Below, in pieces: positions 46,005-54,573 of a stretch of 64,000 nt of DNA. The position numbers were made by a program, and so were the translations under genes. The stretch is taken from the NCBI RefSeq assembly GCF_938015785.1, contig NZ_CALLWC010000010.1, positions 37,074 to 101,073 on the forward strand, read 5' to 3'. The DNA comes from an uncultured Campylobacter sp. (GTDB lineage Bacteria > Campylobacterota > Campylobacteria > Campylobacterales > Campylobacteraceae). A model generated the notes under the pieces. The model searched no databases, was not told the DNA's origin, and saw nothing but the letters and a program-made list of their open reading frames with translations. Positions within the stretch are counted from its first letter, which is position 1. The number at the start of each line of letters is the position of its first letter.

Positions 46005-46892
46005 TTGACGCACTTTATCATAGACGACGAAAATATCGACGTCGATAATATCTTCGATGTCGTAAATCTCAAAGAGGGCGACGAGCTAAATATCGTCTCC
46101 AACACCGCCAAAAAGATCGGCGCCTTGACCCTTGCGCGCCTATCGAAGATGGGCGTTAGCATAGGCGAGGTCTTTACGATCGGCAAGCAAAGAAAGGACT
46201 TCGCCGATAAGATCATCGTGTTTTTGATGGGCAAACTCTGCGGGCAGGAGGGCAAGATCGGCATCGTCAGCAACGATAAATTTTACGACGACGTGATAGA
46301 ATTCTTTAACAATCTAAACTACCGCAAAAATCCTAAATTTGAAAAGATCAGTCTAGCCTCGCACGCCGCAGGAGCGGGCACAAAGCAAGGCAAAACAAGC
46401 AGCGCGGCGGAGAAAAAAGCCCAAAAAGCGGAGCCGAAAGCTACAAAGCAGGAGCCAAAACCTCAAAAGCAAGGGGTAAAATCCGCAAAACAAGAGTCCA
46501 AAACCGCGAAGCAGGAGCCGAAGGCCGCGCAACAGGAACAAAAGGCTGCAAATTCTAAAATCATCAAAGCAGACCTCGCCGCGGCGGAGGCGCTGATACC
46601 CCAGTGCGTGAGCCTGCAAGCCCTCTATGCCGCGTGCGTCGCGAAACTCGGCAGAGCCAAAGGCTGCGAGGCCTACCGCGAGATCAAGGACGGCGCGCGA
46701 GCAAGGTACACGAGCATTACCTACGATAGCGATCTAAAAGACGGCGCCGTAAGGCGAAACGCGATCAAGCTCTACCGCGAAAGCGGCGGCGATATGGCGG
46801 AATTTCACAATAAGCTGACGAGCGAATACAAACACGCGGGGCCTGAAATTTATAAAGAATTTAAAGAAAAACTTGTCGGAAAGATGATCTAG
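46005..46892 (+). CDS. PIN/NYN-like protein with Lys-Gln-Glu repeat linker
   Basis: Not firmly recognised. The N-terminal part (1-120) begins FIIDDENIDVDNI and has IGIVSNDKFYDDVIEFFNNLNY, acidic patterns that recall NYN/PIN-type nuclease folds (DxEN start, SxDxD-like end). Residues about 125-185 are low complexity with KQEPK, KAEPKA and AKQES units. The C-terminal 100 residues are a mixed helical domain (LIPQCVSLQALYAACVAKLGRAKGCEAYREIK). The start is a TTG with AAAGGAAA upstream, 15 bp after the GNAT gene. If PIN-like, it may cleave RNA; this is speculative. Confidence 0.65.
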   Translation: MTHFIIDDENIDVDNIFDVVNLKEGDELNIVSNTAKKIGALTLARLSKMGVSIGEVFTIGKQRKDFADKIIVFLMGKLCGQEGKIGIVSNDKFYDDVIEFFNNLNYRKNPKFEKISLASHAAGAGTKQGKTSSAAEKKAQKAEPKATKQEPKPQKQGVKSAKQESKTAKQEPKAAQQEQKAANSKIIKADLAAAEALIPQCVSLQALYAACVAKLGRAKGCEAYREIKDGARARYTSITYDSDLKDGAVRRNAIKLYRESGGDMAEFHNKLTSEYKHAGPEIYKEFKEKLVGKMI

Positions 46893-47158
46893 GCATTTCG
46901 GCGCAAGGGTTTGAGGCGCAGCGATAGTATGCATCGCGACGTAGCGGCTAAAGCACAGCCTGGCGGCATTAAGATGCATCGTTGCGGCGCGCGGTATGGT
47001 ACGGCGCAGCATAAATGTGCCCGAAATGAAACTATTTGCTTGCGCGGCATGTCGTCTTATTTTTGCTGCATATAACCAAGTAAAATCTAAGCTCTTAGGC
47101 ATAGCAGCAGAGTAAAGATATGTAGGATAAATTTCATTCTGCTAAGTCTAATATGGGT

Positions 47159-47548
47159 TTAATCATAGTCGAAGTCTTCCAAATCATACCCGAAGGTATA
47201 CAAAGTCTTTAAGGCTAGCTCTCTGACTTCTACCCATGATTTATTATGATAGACTAGGTATTCGTAACCGTCTGCCTCTAATAAGCTGCGGTTATTAAAA
47301 TTTTTATCTATAAGTTCCACAAGCACCATTAGTGCATCCCTTTCGTATGGCAGGAAACAAAATTTAAATTGTTCCAATAAGGCATTTTTACATTCGGTAT
47401 ATAAAAATTCTACTATTTCAGATGGGCTTTCGTAATATTCAACCGCAGGATGTATCAAGTGATCAACTTGATATTCCAAAGAAGCCATACGGCATAGATT
47501 AACCATAAGTCCGCTTTTTCTAAATATCTCTTTTCCGTTAATTTGCAT
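47159..47548 (-). CDS. Probable immunity-like protein, tandem paralogue 1
   Basis: A 129-residue acidic protein of unknown function. It shares about two thirds of its residues (by eye) with the next gene upstream: common blocks are YESPSE, LYTECKNALLEQFKFCFLPYERDAL, KSWVEVRELALKTL and FGYDLEDFDYD. No signal, membrane or catalytic motif is seen. Small size, acidity, tandem duplication and a neighbourhood of immunity families suggest a polymorphic-toxin immunity protein. Confidence 0.75.
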   Translation of the reverse strand: MQINGKEIFRKSGLMVNLCRMASLEYQVDHLIHPAVEYYESPSEIVEFLYTECKNALLEQFKFCFLPYERDALMVLVELIDKNFNNRSLLEADGYEYLVYHNKSWVEVRELALKTLYTFGYDLEDFDYD

Positions 47549-47583
47549 TTAAACTTCCTTTTATTGTATATGGTTTCTCGGAC

Positions 47584-47970
47584 TTAATCATAGTCGAAGT
47601 CGTCCAAATCATAGCCGAAAATATGTAAAGTTTTTAAAGCTAATTCTCTGACCTCTATCCAGGATTTATTTTGATATACCAAATACTCACCTATACCTTC
47701 TAGCAAGCTTTGATCTTTAAAGTATCTATCTATGAGCTCCAAAAGTTCTCTTAGCGCATCCCTCTCGTATGGCAGGAAGCAAAATTTAAATTGCTCCAAT
47801 AAAGCGTTTTTGCATTCGGTATATAAAAGTTCCGCCATTTCCGAAGGACTTTCGTAATGTTTAGCCGTAGGATGAACGATATATTTATCTTGATGTTCCA
47901 AAGAAGCCATTCGAGTTAAATGGAACATAAGATCGCCCTTTTTAAATATCTCTTTTCCGTCAATTTGCAT
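47584..47970 (-). CDS. Probable immunity-like protein, tandem paralogue 2
   Basis: A 128-residue paralogue of the 129-aa protein 35 bp downstream. The first 40 residues and residues 90-110 differ most (HLTRMASLEHQDKYIVHPTAKH against the sister's CRMASLEYQVDHLIHPAVEY), while the central LYTECKNALLEQFKFCFLPYERDAL is identical. AAAGGAAA lies before the ATG. The pair is a recent tandem duplication. Confidence 0.75.
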   Translation of the reverse strand: MQIDGKEIFKKGDLMFHLTRMASLEHQDKYIVHPTAKHYESPSEMAELLYTECKNALLEQFKFCFLPYERDALRELLELIDRYFKDQSLLEGIGEYLVYQNKSWIEVRELALKTLHIFGYDLDDFDYD

Positions 47971-48063
47971 TTGGGTTTCCTTTTATTGGAATGTGGGTTT
48001 TGCCCGTATTATATCGTAATATATTTTTAAAATTCTCGCAGAAATTATCATTTTATAAAACTA

Positions 48064-48336
48064 CTATTTTAAAAGCGCAATTTGTTTTAAAGCCTTTTTC
48101 GCGCACTCCCTTAGATCCTCTTCACTTAATGAATTGCCTACCGTATCATCACCCCTCAACTCTTCGTCTGGTTCGAATTCATCGATGTCAGTAAGAAGCC
48201 TATTAAGCGGCTCATAATATTCATCGGGAAAATTTTTATCATTCATAAATTTATCCCAATATATCTTTTCAAATTCAAATACGTCGATTCTGTTTTGCAA
48301 AAAATCCTCTATTATTTTTATATATTCCTCTATCAT
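48064..48336 (-). CDS. Colicin-D-immunity-like small protein
   Basis: A 90-residue acidic helical protein: IIEDFLQNRIDVFEFEKIYWDKFMND...LNRLLTDIDEFEPDEELRGDDTVGNSLSEEDLRECAKKAL. The spacing of FEFEKIYWDKF, a DIDEFEPD stretch and a C-terminal LSEEDLRE helix recall the colicin D immunity family. Members block tRNA-cleaving toxins by direct binding. No toxin gene is next to it. Confidence 0.6.
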   Translation of the reverse strand: MIEEYIKIIEDFLQNRIDVFEFEKIYWDKFMNDKNFPDEYYEPLNRLLTDIDEFEPDEELRGDDTVGNSLSEEDLRECAKKALKQIALLK

Positions 48337-48359
48337 AAGAGCCCCTTTCAGATATATTT

Positions 48360-48632
48360 TTAATCGCCCGCCGCTCTAATGCTTAGAACTGACCATAAAT
48401 CACTACCTATATTCACGCCTTCGCATAAATTTTTTATAATTGTTAAGTCGTTAGAAGAAATTTTTATATCATATTCATACATTTGAACTAAAAAATCTTC
48501 CAGCGCTATACCATATTCTCCAGCCTTAACCAGCTCTTCCAAATAAATTACAAAGTCGCACCGACCGACTCCCGCAAATTCATCTTCGTAATTATGGAAC
48601 AAATTTAAAAATATCGGATCGTTATATCTCAT
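48360..48632 (-). CDS. MafI-like immunity protein
   Basis: A 90-residue acidic protein with YEDEFAGVGRCDFVIYLEELVKAGEYGIALEDFLVQMYEYDIKIS, which closely follows the MafI pattern of Neisseria immunity proteins to MafB toxins (YEDEF...GEYGIALED...QLYEY). AAAAGAAG precedes the ATG. Its toxin partner is not in the window. Confidence 0.72.
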   Translation of the reverse strand: MRYNDPIFLNLFHNYEDEFAGVGRCDFVIYLEELVKAGEYGIALEDFLVQMYEYDIKISSNDLTIIKNLCEGVNIGSDLWSVLSIRAAGD

Positions 48633-48749
48633 TCGCTTCTTTTCTCGAATTTATTTCTCATCGCCGTCCATTTTGAAAATCTAAATTTAATACTACAAAT
48701 TTTATACGGCTAGAATAAAATGGCTTAAAAATGCTTATTCTCCTAAATT

Positions 48750-48863
48750 TCATGTCCCGTACCACTTTGTTACATTTCCCTCTTCGTCGGTATCAACCTC
48801 TATGTGTTCGTATTTGTTGCGGAGGCTAGGAATCAAAATTTCATCATAATATTTTTGCCACAT
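48750..48863 (-). CDS. 37-aa ORF in frame after the TGA of the upstream gene
   Basis: Reads MWQKYYDEILIPSLRNK and ends DTDEEGNVTKWYGT before a TGA at 48750-48752. It starts with the ATG immediately after the TGA of the 165-aa gene (TGAATG) and in the same frame. It is either the broken C-terminal part of that gene (nonsense mutation), a remnant of another gene, or a coupled tiny gene. The DEEGNVTKWYG ending looks like real protein rather than chance. Confidence 0.45.
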   Translation of the reverse strand: MWQKYYDEILIPSLRNKYEHIEVDTDEEGNVTKWYGT

Positions 48864-49361
48864 TCAGTGATAAACATAATACATATTATGATGGCACCAC
48901 CGATTAGGCTCCTCCCAAAAGGCGCAGTTTGCGTGAGTATAATTTTTTAGAGGTTCGTATGAGCAAGCTATAAAATTATCTAAATTATAAAAGAAATTTT
49001 CTCTTAAAATTTTCCATTCTTCAAATTTTCTTATATTTAAATTTATATTAGCGCTAGTTTTATATTTTATGTCGGTACTTGTAAAATTATTTAGATAAAA
49101 CTGCCCAGAGAGCATTATTAAAATATCTCTTACATCCTCATCGCATAAACTAAAATTATGAATTAATGTGCTGACGATAGAGTCGGTCTCATAGACTTCG
49201 GTACTTTTCATTAGGCTAAACGCCTCAAGCTCATAAAAATCCAGCGATCTTTTCTCGCTTGCGGCTTGAAAATCTTTAAAAATCTTAAACCTAAAATCTT
49301 CCGCTTCGCTAAAGAAATATACGTATGGACTTAAATTTAGATCAAGCGCTTTTATTCTCAT
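48864..49361 (-). CDS. Hypothetical accessory protein, possibly truncated by a TGA
   Basis: A 165-residue protein of unknown family: MRIKALDLNLSPYVYFFSEAEDFRFKIFKDFQ...HHNMYYVYH. It has no signal peptide and is rich in aromatic residues. The frame stays open for 37 more codons after the TGA at 48864-48866, so full length may have been about 203 residues. It lies between immunity-like genes on the same strand; an immunity function is inferred only from location. Confidence 0.6.
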   Translation of the reverse strand: MRIKALDLNLSPYVYFFSEAEDFRFKIFKDFQAASEKRSLDFYELEAFSLMKSTEVYETDSIVSTLIHNFSLCDEDVRDILIMLSGQFYLNNFTSTDIKYKTSANINLNIRKFEEWKILRENFFYNLDNFIACSYEPLKNYTHANCAFWEEPNRWCHHNMYYVYH

Positions 49362-49393
49362 TGCATACCGTCCAAACTACTGTTTTTCACATT

Positions 49394-49732
49394 TTAGTAT
49401 TGTTTTGCGTAATAAGCTCTTCCTTGCTGCGTTTCGGTCACACAAAAGTATTTGCTATTTACGCCGACCGGCTCATAATTTTTATCATCCCTTAAAATAT
49501 TTAAAATTTCAGATTTATCACATATCTCTTTTGTTTCTGTATCATAACCCCAATTTGAACTAAACAATCTTATATAACCTTGCTCGTATAAGGACAATAA
49601 AATTTTTTTCGCTACTTTAAGCGAATTGGCAATGTTAATAGAATTTAATTCCCAAACGATTTCCCATAAAGAGATATAATCGCCATCTTCGATTATTACC
49701 GATAAAATAGTTAAAAACGTCTTTTTATTCAT
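49394..49732 (-). CDS. Hypothetical winged-helix-like accessory protein
   Basis: A 112-residue protein. LWEIVWELNSINIANSLKVAKKILLSLYEQGYIRLFSS has the helix pattern of a small winged-helix domain, and the second half has NSKYFCVTETQQGRAYY. Its end is not related to the neighbours. The start lies 8 bp inside the end of the next gene upstream, so the two are co-translated. Immunity proteins of similar design exist, but a small regulator is equally possible. Confidence 0.6.
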   Translation of the reverse strand: MNKKTFLTILSVIIEDGDYISLWEIVWELNSINIANSLKVAKKILLSLYEQGYIRLFSSNWGYDTETKEICDKSEILNILRDDKNYEPVGVNSKYFCVTETQQGRAYYAKQY

Positions 49733-50225
49733 TTAAAACCGCATTTCCTTTTAATGGAATTTTAACTACCGCACCGTCTTTGCTATTTTTAGCATAAGAC
49801 TCCAGCGTACAATTTTCATAGAAAAATTTGATTTTATAAAAATTTTCATCTCCCGATGCAACCGCCAATAATAAGCTTTTTATACGGCGAAATCTATCGA
49901 AAATATTCGGCTTTGTATCTTCTTGATATTTATACGTTTTAAAACATTCGCTTTTTGCGTCTATATCTACGTCGCGCCAACTTCCGTTTAGAAATATATC
50001 ATTAGAGATAGAAATAATGCCTTGCATTATTTCTGGGTCCAACTCTTTGTTTTTATAATGCCGCAAAATCTTTTTTAAATCGGTTTCTAATTTCCAATAT
50101 TCATCATCGGACCATAGATTATTATCCAAAATCATACCTATAAAGGAATTTGCATCATATCTATCATCAAATGCGGTATTTCTATAAAAATTTACAAGAT
50201 TCATTGCATCAATCCTTTGGAGCAT
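49725..50225 (-). CDS. Imm41-like immunity protein, copy A
   Basis: A 166-residue protein with SFIGMILDNNLWSDDEYWKLETDLKKILRHYKNKELDPEIMQGIISISNDIF and FDRFRRIKSLL. The motif SFIG...W..D.EYW.L...L..I...Y resembles Imm41 as I remember it. It is paralogous to the following upstream gene, which shares SFVG...WSDCDYWELDKTLMQILSFYHKK. The start overlaps that gene's end by 17 bp. Confidence 0.6.
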   Translation of the reverse strand: MLQRIDAMNLVNFYRNTAFDDRYDANSFIGMILDNNLWSDDEYWKLETDLKKILRHYKNKELDPEIMQGIISISNDIFLNGSWRDVDIDAKSECFKTYKYQEDTKPNIFDRFRRIKSLLLAVASGDENFYKIKFFYENCTLESYAKNSKDGAVVKIPLKGNAVLNE

Positions 50226-50595
50226 ACCAAAAACCGCTATTGCTAAGCTTTTCTTTGAATACGATGCTGTTGCACAGAACCTTTAATCTTTCAAATCTAT
50301 CATATATGCTAGGCACTACGCCGTCGCTGTTTTTCGCACACAATATATTGCTTACATAAATTTCCGATTTGTCCTCCACGCCGATAACATCATTAAATAT
50401 CGCTAGTATTGCGATGAAAATTTCTCTTGGAAGCGTTTTTTTATGATAAAAGCTCAAAATCTGCATTAAAGTTTTATCTAACTCCCAATAGTCGCAATCC
50501 GACCAGGTTCTTTGATATATAAATTTCCCGACAAACGAATTGATGCTGAATTTATCAGAATTCGTTGAATTCTGGCATAAAAGTTCTAACTCCAT
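50209..50595 (-). CDS. Imm41-like immunity protein, copy B
   Basis: A 128-residue paralogue of copy A. Common blocks are SFVGKF/SFIGMI, TWSDCDYWELD, IYDRFERLKVL and the I.I..I.NDV core. It is shorter at the C-terminus, lacking the last 35 residues of copy A. Two related copies in tandem suggest duplication and divergence to match toxin variants. Confidence 0.6.
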   Translation of the reverse strand: MELELLCQNSTNSDKFSINSFVGKFIYQRTWSDCDYWELDKTLMQILSFYHKKTLPREIFIAILAIFNDVIGVEDKSEIYVSNILCAKNSDGVVPSIYDRFERLKVLCNSIVFKEKLSNSGFWYAPKD

Positions 50596-50671
50596 TAATC
50601 ACCTACCTTTTTTTCATTCTTTATTAAACATTTAGCCATCTTTATGACAAATTTATATTTATAAAAATTGA

Positions 50672-51007
50672 TTATTTTCTGCTTGGCAACTCTTTAGATA
50701 AATTTTTTGAATCGGGATACAATTTTTTTAAAAATTCTATCTCTTCTCGGTCTAGCTCATTTAAAACCTCTTCTATAGGTTTTTCGCTTAAAATTTTTCC
50801 ATAAACCAAACTCAGCCTTTTATATGCGCGCGGGTTGCCGTTCTTTTCAAATTGCCTTATTATAGCAATTCTGCACTCTTTTGTTATTTCAGTATCGCCC
50901 GTGAAAAAATCTTTTATATCGCAAGAGGCGCTTTGCTCTTTATATAGATAAAATATCCACGCAAATAATATTATAGCGGCGGCAATAAAGTAAATTTTAT
51001 TTTTCAT
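50672..51007 (-). CDS. Hypothetical membrane-anchored protein
   Basis: A 111-residue protein with one N-terminal membrane helix (about 5-24, IYFIAAAIILFAWIFYLY). A charged tail follows with IRQFEKNGNPRAYKRLSLVYGKILSEKPIEEVLNELDREEIEFLKKLY. Family not recognised. Two Cys in SCDIKDFF...ITKECR could form a disulphide if the tail is periplasmic. It is the first gene of the accessory cluster as read on the minus strand. Confidence 0.6.
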   Translation of the reverse strand: MKNKIYFIAAAIILFAWIFYLYKEQSASCDIKDFFTGDTEITKECRIAIIRQFEKNGNPRAYKRLSLVYGKILSEKPIEEVLNELDREEIEFLKKLYPDSKNLSKELPSRK

Positions 51008-51101
51008 GAAATCTCTTATTTTTATTATATCCTTACTTATTTTTGGCTTTTAGATATAAACGATCAATCATAGAATTTGCCGATTTGATTAGTGATAAAA
51101 G

Positions 51102-51177
51102 TGGTGTCCTGCGTTGGATTCGAACCAACGACCCCCTCATTAAAAGTGAGATGCTCTACCTACTGAGCTAGCAAGAC
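51102..51177 (-). tRNA. tRNA-Lys (anticodon TTT)
   Basis: Minus strand: acceptor GTCTTGC pairs with GCAGGAC (one G-U), discriminator A and encoded CCA. D-arm GCTC...GAGC, anticodon loop CTTTTAA, T-arm GTTGG-TTCGAAT-CCAAC. It is the last tRNA of a Val-Asp-Lys array and its 3' end faces the accessory cluster. Confidence 0.96.
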
Positions 51178-51188
51178 ATCGTAAGAAG

Positions 51189-51265
51189 TGGCGCGACGAA
51201 TGGGGCTCGAACCCACGACCTCCGCCGTGACAGGGCGGCATTCTAACCAGCTGAACTACCGTCGC
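51189..51265 (-). tRNA. tRNA-Asp (anticodon GTC)
   Basis: Minus strand: acceptor GCGACGG with TCGTCGC, discriminator G and encoded CCA. The anticodon loop CTGTCAC gives GTC, and the T-arm is GTGGG-TTCGAGC-CCCAT with one G-U pair. It lies 11 bp upstream of tRNA-Lys. Confidence 0.96.
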
Positions 51266-51325
51266 ACCAAAAATTACACTCGCAACGCAAGTGCTAAAGA
51301 AGTATGAAATCCAATGATTTCAAAA

Positions 51326-51401
51326 TGGTGGTCGCTGTAGGGATCGAACCTGCGACATCCACCTTGTAAGGGTGGCGCTCTACCAGCTGAGCTAAGCGAC
51401 C
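51326..51401 (-). tRNA. tRNA-Val (anticodon TAC)
   Basis: Minus strand: acceptor GGTCGCT with AGCGACC, discriminator A and encoded CCA. The anticodon loop CTTACAA gives TAC, and the T-arm is GCAGG-TTCGATC-CCTAC with one mismatch-like end. It is first in the Val-Asp-Lys array. Confidence 0.96.
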
Positions 51402-51425
51402 GTTTGGGTTTAAAAAAGAAATGTG

Positions 51426-51431
51426 ATTATA
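51426..51431 (-). promoter_or_regulatory. -10 element of the tRNA Val-Asp-Lys promoter
   Basis: On the minus strand TATAAT within GGATATATAATCACA, about 25 bp before the tRNA-Val 5' end. Confidence 0.65.
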
Positions 51432-51529
51432 TATCCAATACGATTAATTTTCACTTAAACAATGATGAAAAAACTGAAATTGTGCTATACTTGCGACATA
51501 AAATTTTATCAAAGGCTCGGTAAATTTAG

Positions 51530-52117
51530 ATGAAAAAGTTGGTTTTCGCCCTGTTTTTAGCGCTTCAAGCTCCCGCTTACTCGCCGAATGAGATCGTAAA
51601 TGCCATCGCCGCAGTAGCGCAAAATGAAGGCGTCAAGCCCGAGATCCTCTACACCATCGTCAAAATCGAAAGCGACTTTGAGCCATACACGATCTCCTTT
51701 TTGACAAACAAAGCAAACGCCGATTATTTTGCAGGCCTGCGCAATCAAAATATCCGCATCAAAACTAGCAACTACAGCCTAAATTCCAGCAAATGGGTCG
51801 TTACGATCATACCAGCAAACGAAATTTACGCCGTGCAGATCGCCAAGTACCTGTACGAGGACGGCTTTAGCATCGACGTAGGACTCGGGCAGCTAAACGC
51901 CGTAAATTTCAGCCAAAATGAGATAGATTATATATTCAACCCGATGTATAACCTCACCAAATGCGCCAAAATCCTGCGCAAATGCTGGAACGCCAAAAAT
52001 AAAAATATAAAAGACACGATCGAGTGCTACAACTACGGCATGCGCAAGCGCTACTCAAACCCTTACTACAAGCGCTTTTACGAGCATTACGAGAAATTTT
52101 TCGGCAAGCCCTATTAA
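51530..52117 (+). CDS. Lytic transglycosylase-like (SLT) protein
   Basis: A 195-residue periplasmic protein that may cleave peptidoglycan glycan strands. A signal peptide covers about the first 17 residues. ILYTIVKIESDFEPYTIS carries the catalytic Glu in the ES motif, and SIDVGLGQLNAVNFS and ECYNYGMRKRYSNPYYKRFY match the later SLT motifs (GLGQ and the YN..GxxxRYSNPYY end). The insert NADYFAGLRNQNIRIKTSN is longer than in minimal SLT domains. A TATACT box lies about 45 bp upstream and AAAGG before the ATG. Confidence 0.83.
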   Translation: MKKLVFALFLALQAPAYSPNEIVNAIAAVAQNEGVKPEILYTIVKIESDFEPYTISFLTNKANADYFAGLRNQNIRIKTSNYSLNSSKWVVTIIPANEIYAVQIAKYLYEDGFSIDVGLGQLNAVNFSQNEIDYIFNPMYNLTKCAKILRKCWNAKNKNIKDTIECYNYGMRKRYSNPYYKRFYEHYEKFFGKPY

Positions 52118-52138
52118 GAGTTAGTAAAATTTCGCTAA

Positions 52139-53335
<1,197 letters not shown>

Positions 53336-53805
53336 AGCGGGCGGCTATAAAAATTTCAAATTTAGGCTAGCAAGCTTAAATTTTAATTTCGCACCGTTGC
53401 GCACGCTAGCCGATTTTCGCACTTTGCGCTAACAAATTTTATATTCACAAGGAAGAGCTTCAACCGTAGCGAGTTTGCATATCGCGCGCTAAAAATTTCA
53501 AATGTATTGCAATAAAATTTAGCGCATTTATAAATTTACCCCGCGAGCTTCACTAAGCCTTAGTGTTTTGATAAAATTTACGTAGTATAGGGCGATAGCC
53601 AGGCCGCGAGCAGGGCAGTTTCGCGCCGCTAAATTTACAATTTTAAAAGCCTAGTGCGCAGAATTTAACCATAAATTTTGCGCTGAATTTCGCAACCGCC
53701 CGCGTAAAATTTAATCTAAATTTACGCGCAAATCCCGATCGTCCAATCTGTCATTACACGAGCTGCTGCCGCATAAAATTTAAGTCAAGATTAATGAGGC
53801 GGGGA
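53336..53805. other. 470-bp spacer
   Basis: Gene-free; AAATTT-type strings occur throughout. The only supported element is the promoter of the next gene at its right end. Confidence 0.55.
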
Positions 53806-53811
53806 TATAAT
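53806..53811 (+). promoter_or_regulatory. -10 element for the PH-domain gene
   Basis: TATAAT in GGGGATATAATTTAAG, 31 bp before the ATG at 53842. Confidence 0.6.
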
Positions 53812-53841
53812 TTAAGCCTAAAATTCTTTTAAAGGATATTT

Positions 53842-54279
53842 ATGGGTTACGTAGAGTCTAACCTTCTAAATAGCGAAAATGTGATTGCTAAAGCCAAAAT
53901 TCACTGGGCGGTTTTTATCTCCGCTATCGTCATATTGATTCCCGCGATAGTTGGAATCATAAATAAAGACGATAGACTTTCATTCATATGCTTTGGCGGT
54001 TTTATAGCGGCGCTAATTCATGGGTTTATTGTTTTAAAAACAAACGAGCTCGCTATCACGAATCAACGTATAATCGGCAAAAAGGGTCTTATTAGCCGTG
54101 AAACGGTGGAACTAAAATATGAAAAAATCGAAAGCATATCCGTAATGCAGAGTATCCTGGGACGAATTTTAAAATTCGGTACCATAGTGGTGCGAGGCAC
54201 CGGCGGCACCGCGGTTAGCTTCCAATTTATCGCTAATCCCGTAGCGTTTAAAAACAAGGCGATGGAAAAGATCGGCTAG
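53842..54279 (+). CDS. PH-domain (bPH_2/DUF304) membrane protein
   Basis: A 145-residue protein with two membrane helices (about residues 24-45 and 51-70) followed by a bacterial PH-like domain: ELAITNQRIIGKKGLISRETVELKYEKIESISVMQSILGRILKFGTIVVRGTGGT. The final part continues VSFQFIANPVAFKNKAMEK. This is the YdbS/YvbH-type bPH_2 family, function unknown. AAAGGATA precedes the ATG. Confidence 0.85.
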   Translation: MGYVESNLLNSENVIAKAKIHWAVFISAIVILIPAIVGIINKDDRLSFICFGGFIAALIHGFIVLKTNELAITNQRIIGKKGLISRETVELKYEKIESISVMQSILGRILKFGTIVVRGTGGTAVSFQFIANPVAFKNKAMEKIG

Positions 54280-54423
54280 GCTCCGTCTTGCATATAAAAT
54301 TTCAGCCAAATCATAAAATTTTACGTTGCAAATTTTACTCTATGCCGCGCCGGCTTTTAAAATTCCAAGCGATTTATGCTTGCACCGCCGCCGGCATTTT
54401 ATCTAAAATTTTGTTTTTATCGC

Positions 54424-54429
54424 TATAAT
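54424..54429 (+). promoter_or_regulatory. -10 element of the tRNA-Glu promoter
   Basis: TATAAT followed by GCGACTTCTT, identical over 16 nt to the tRNA-Ser promoter at 24833; the tRNA begins directly after this string. Confidence 0.7.
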
Positions 54430-54439
54430 GCGACTTCTT

Positions 54440-54516
54440 GACCTTTTCGTCTAGTGGCTCAGGACGTTGCATTCTCAGTGCGAAAACGCGTGGTTCAAAT
54501 CCCGCAAGGGTCGCCA
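54440..54516 (+). tRNA. tRNA-Glu (anticodon CTC), T-stem with extra base
   Basis: Acceptor GACCTTT pairs with AAGGGTC, discriminator G and encoded CCA; D-stem GTC/GAC; anticodon stem TTGCA/TGCGA with loop TTCTCAG, giving CTC. The T-stem 5' arm reads GCGTGG (54488-54493) against CCCGC; it pairs perfectly only if T54491 bulges out. Total length is 77, one more than usual for tRNA-Glu. It could be a real but odd CTC-reading isoacceptor or a decaying copy. The promoter and CCA suggest it is transcribed. Confidence 0.8.
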
Positions 54517-54573
54517 TTATGGACTTTTATACAAGCCTCTTGATTTTAAACGATAAATTTATCTATGATTTTA

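Noticed and set aside
46893..51102. Possible integrated island at the 3' end of tRNA-Lys
   Set aside because: I looked for a second copy of the tRNA-Lys 3' end near 46.9-47.1 kb and for an integrase; neither was found in the window.
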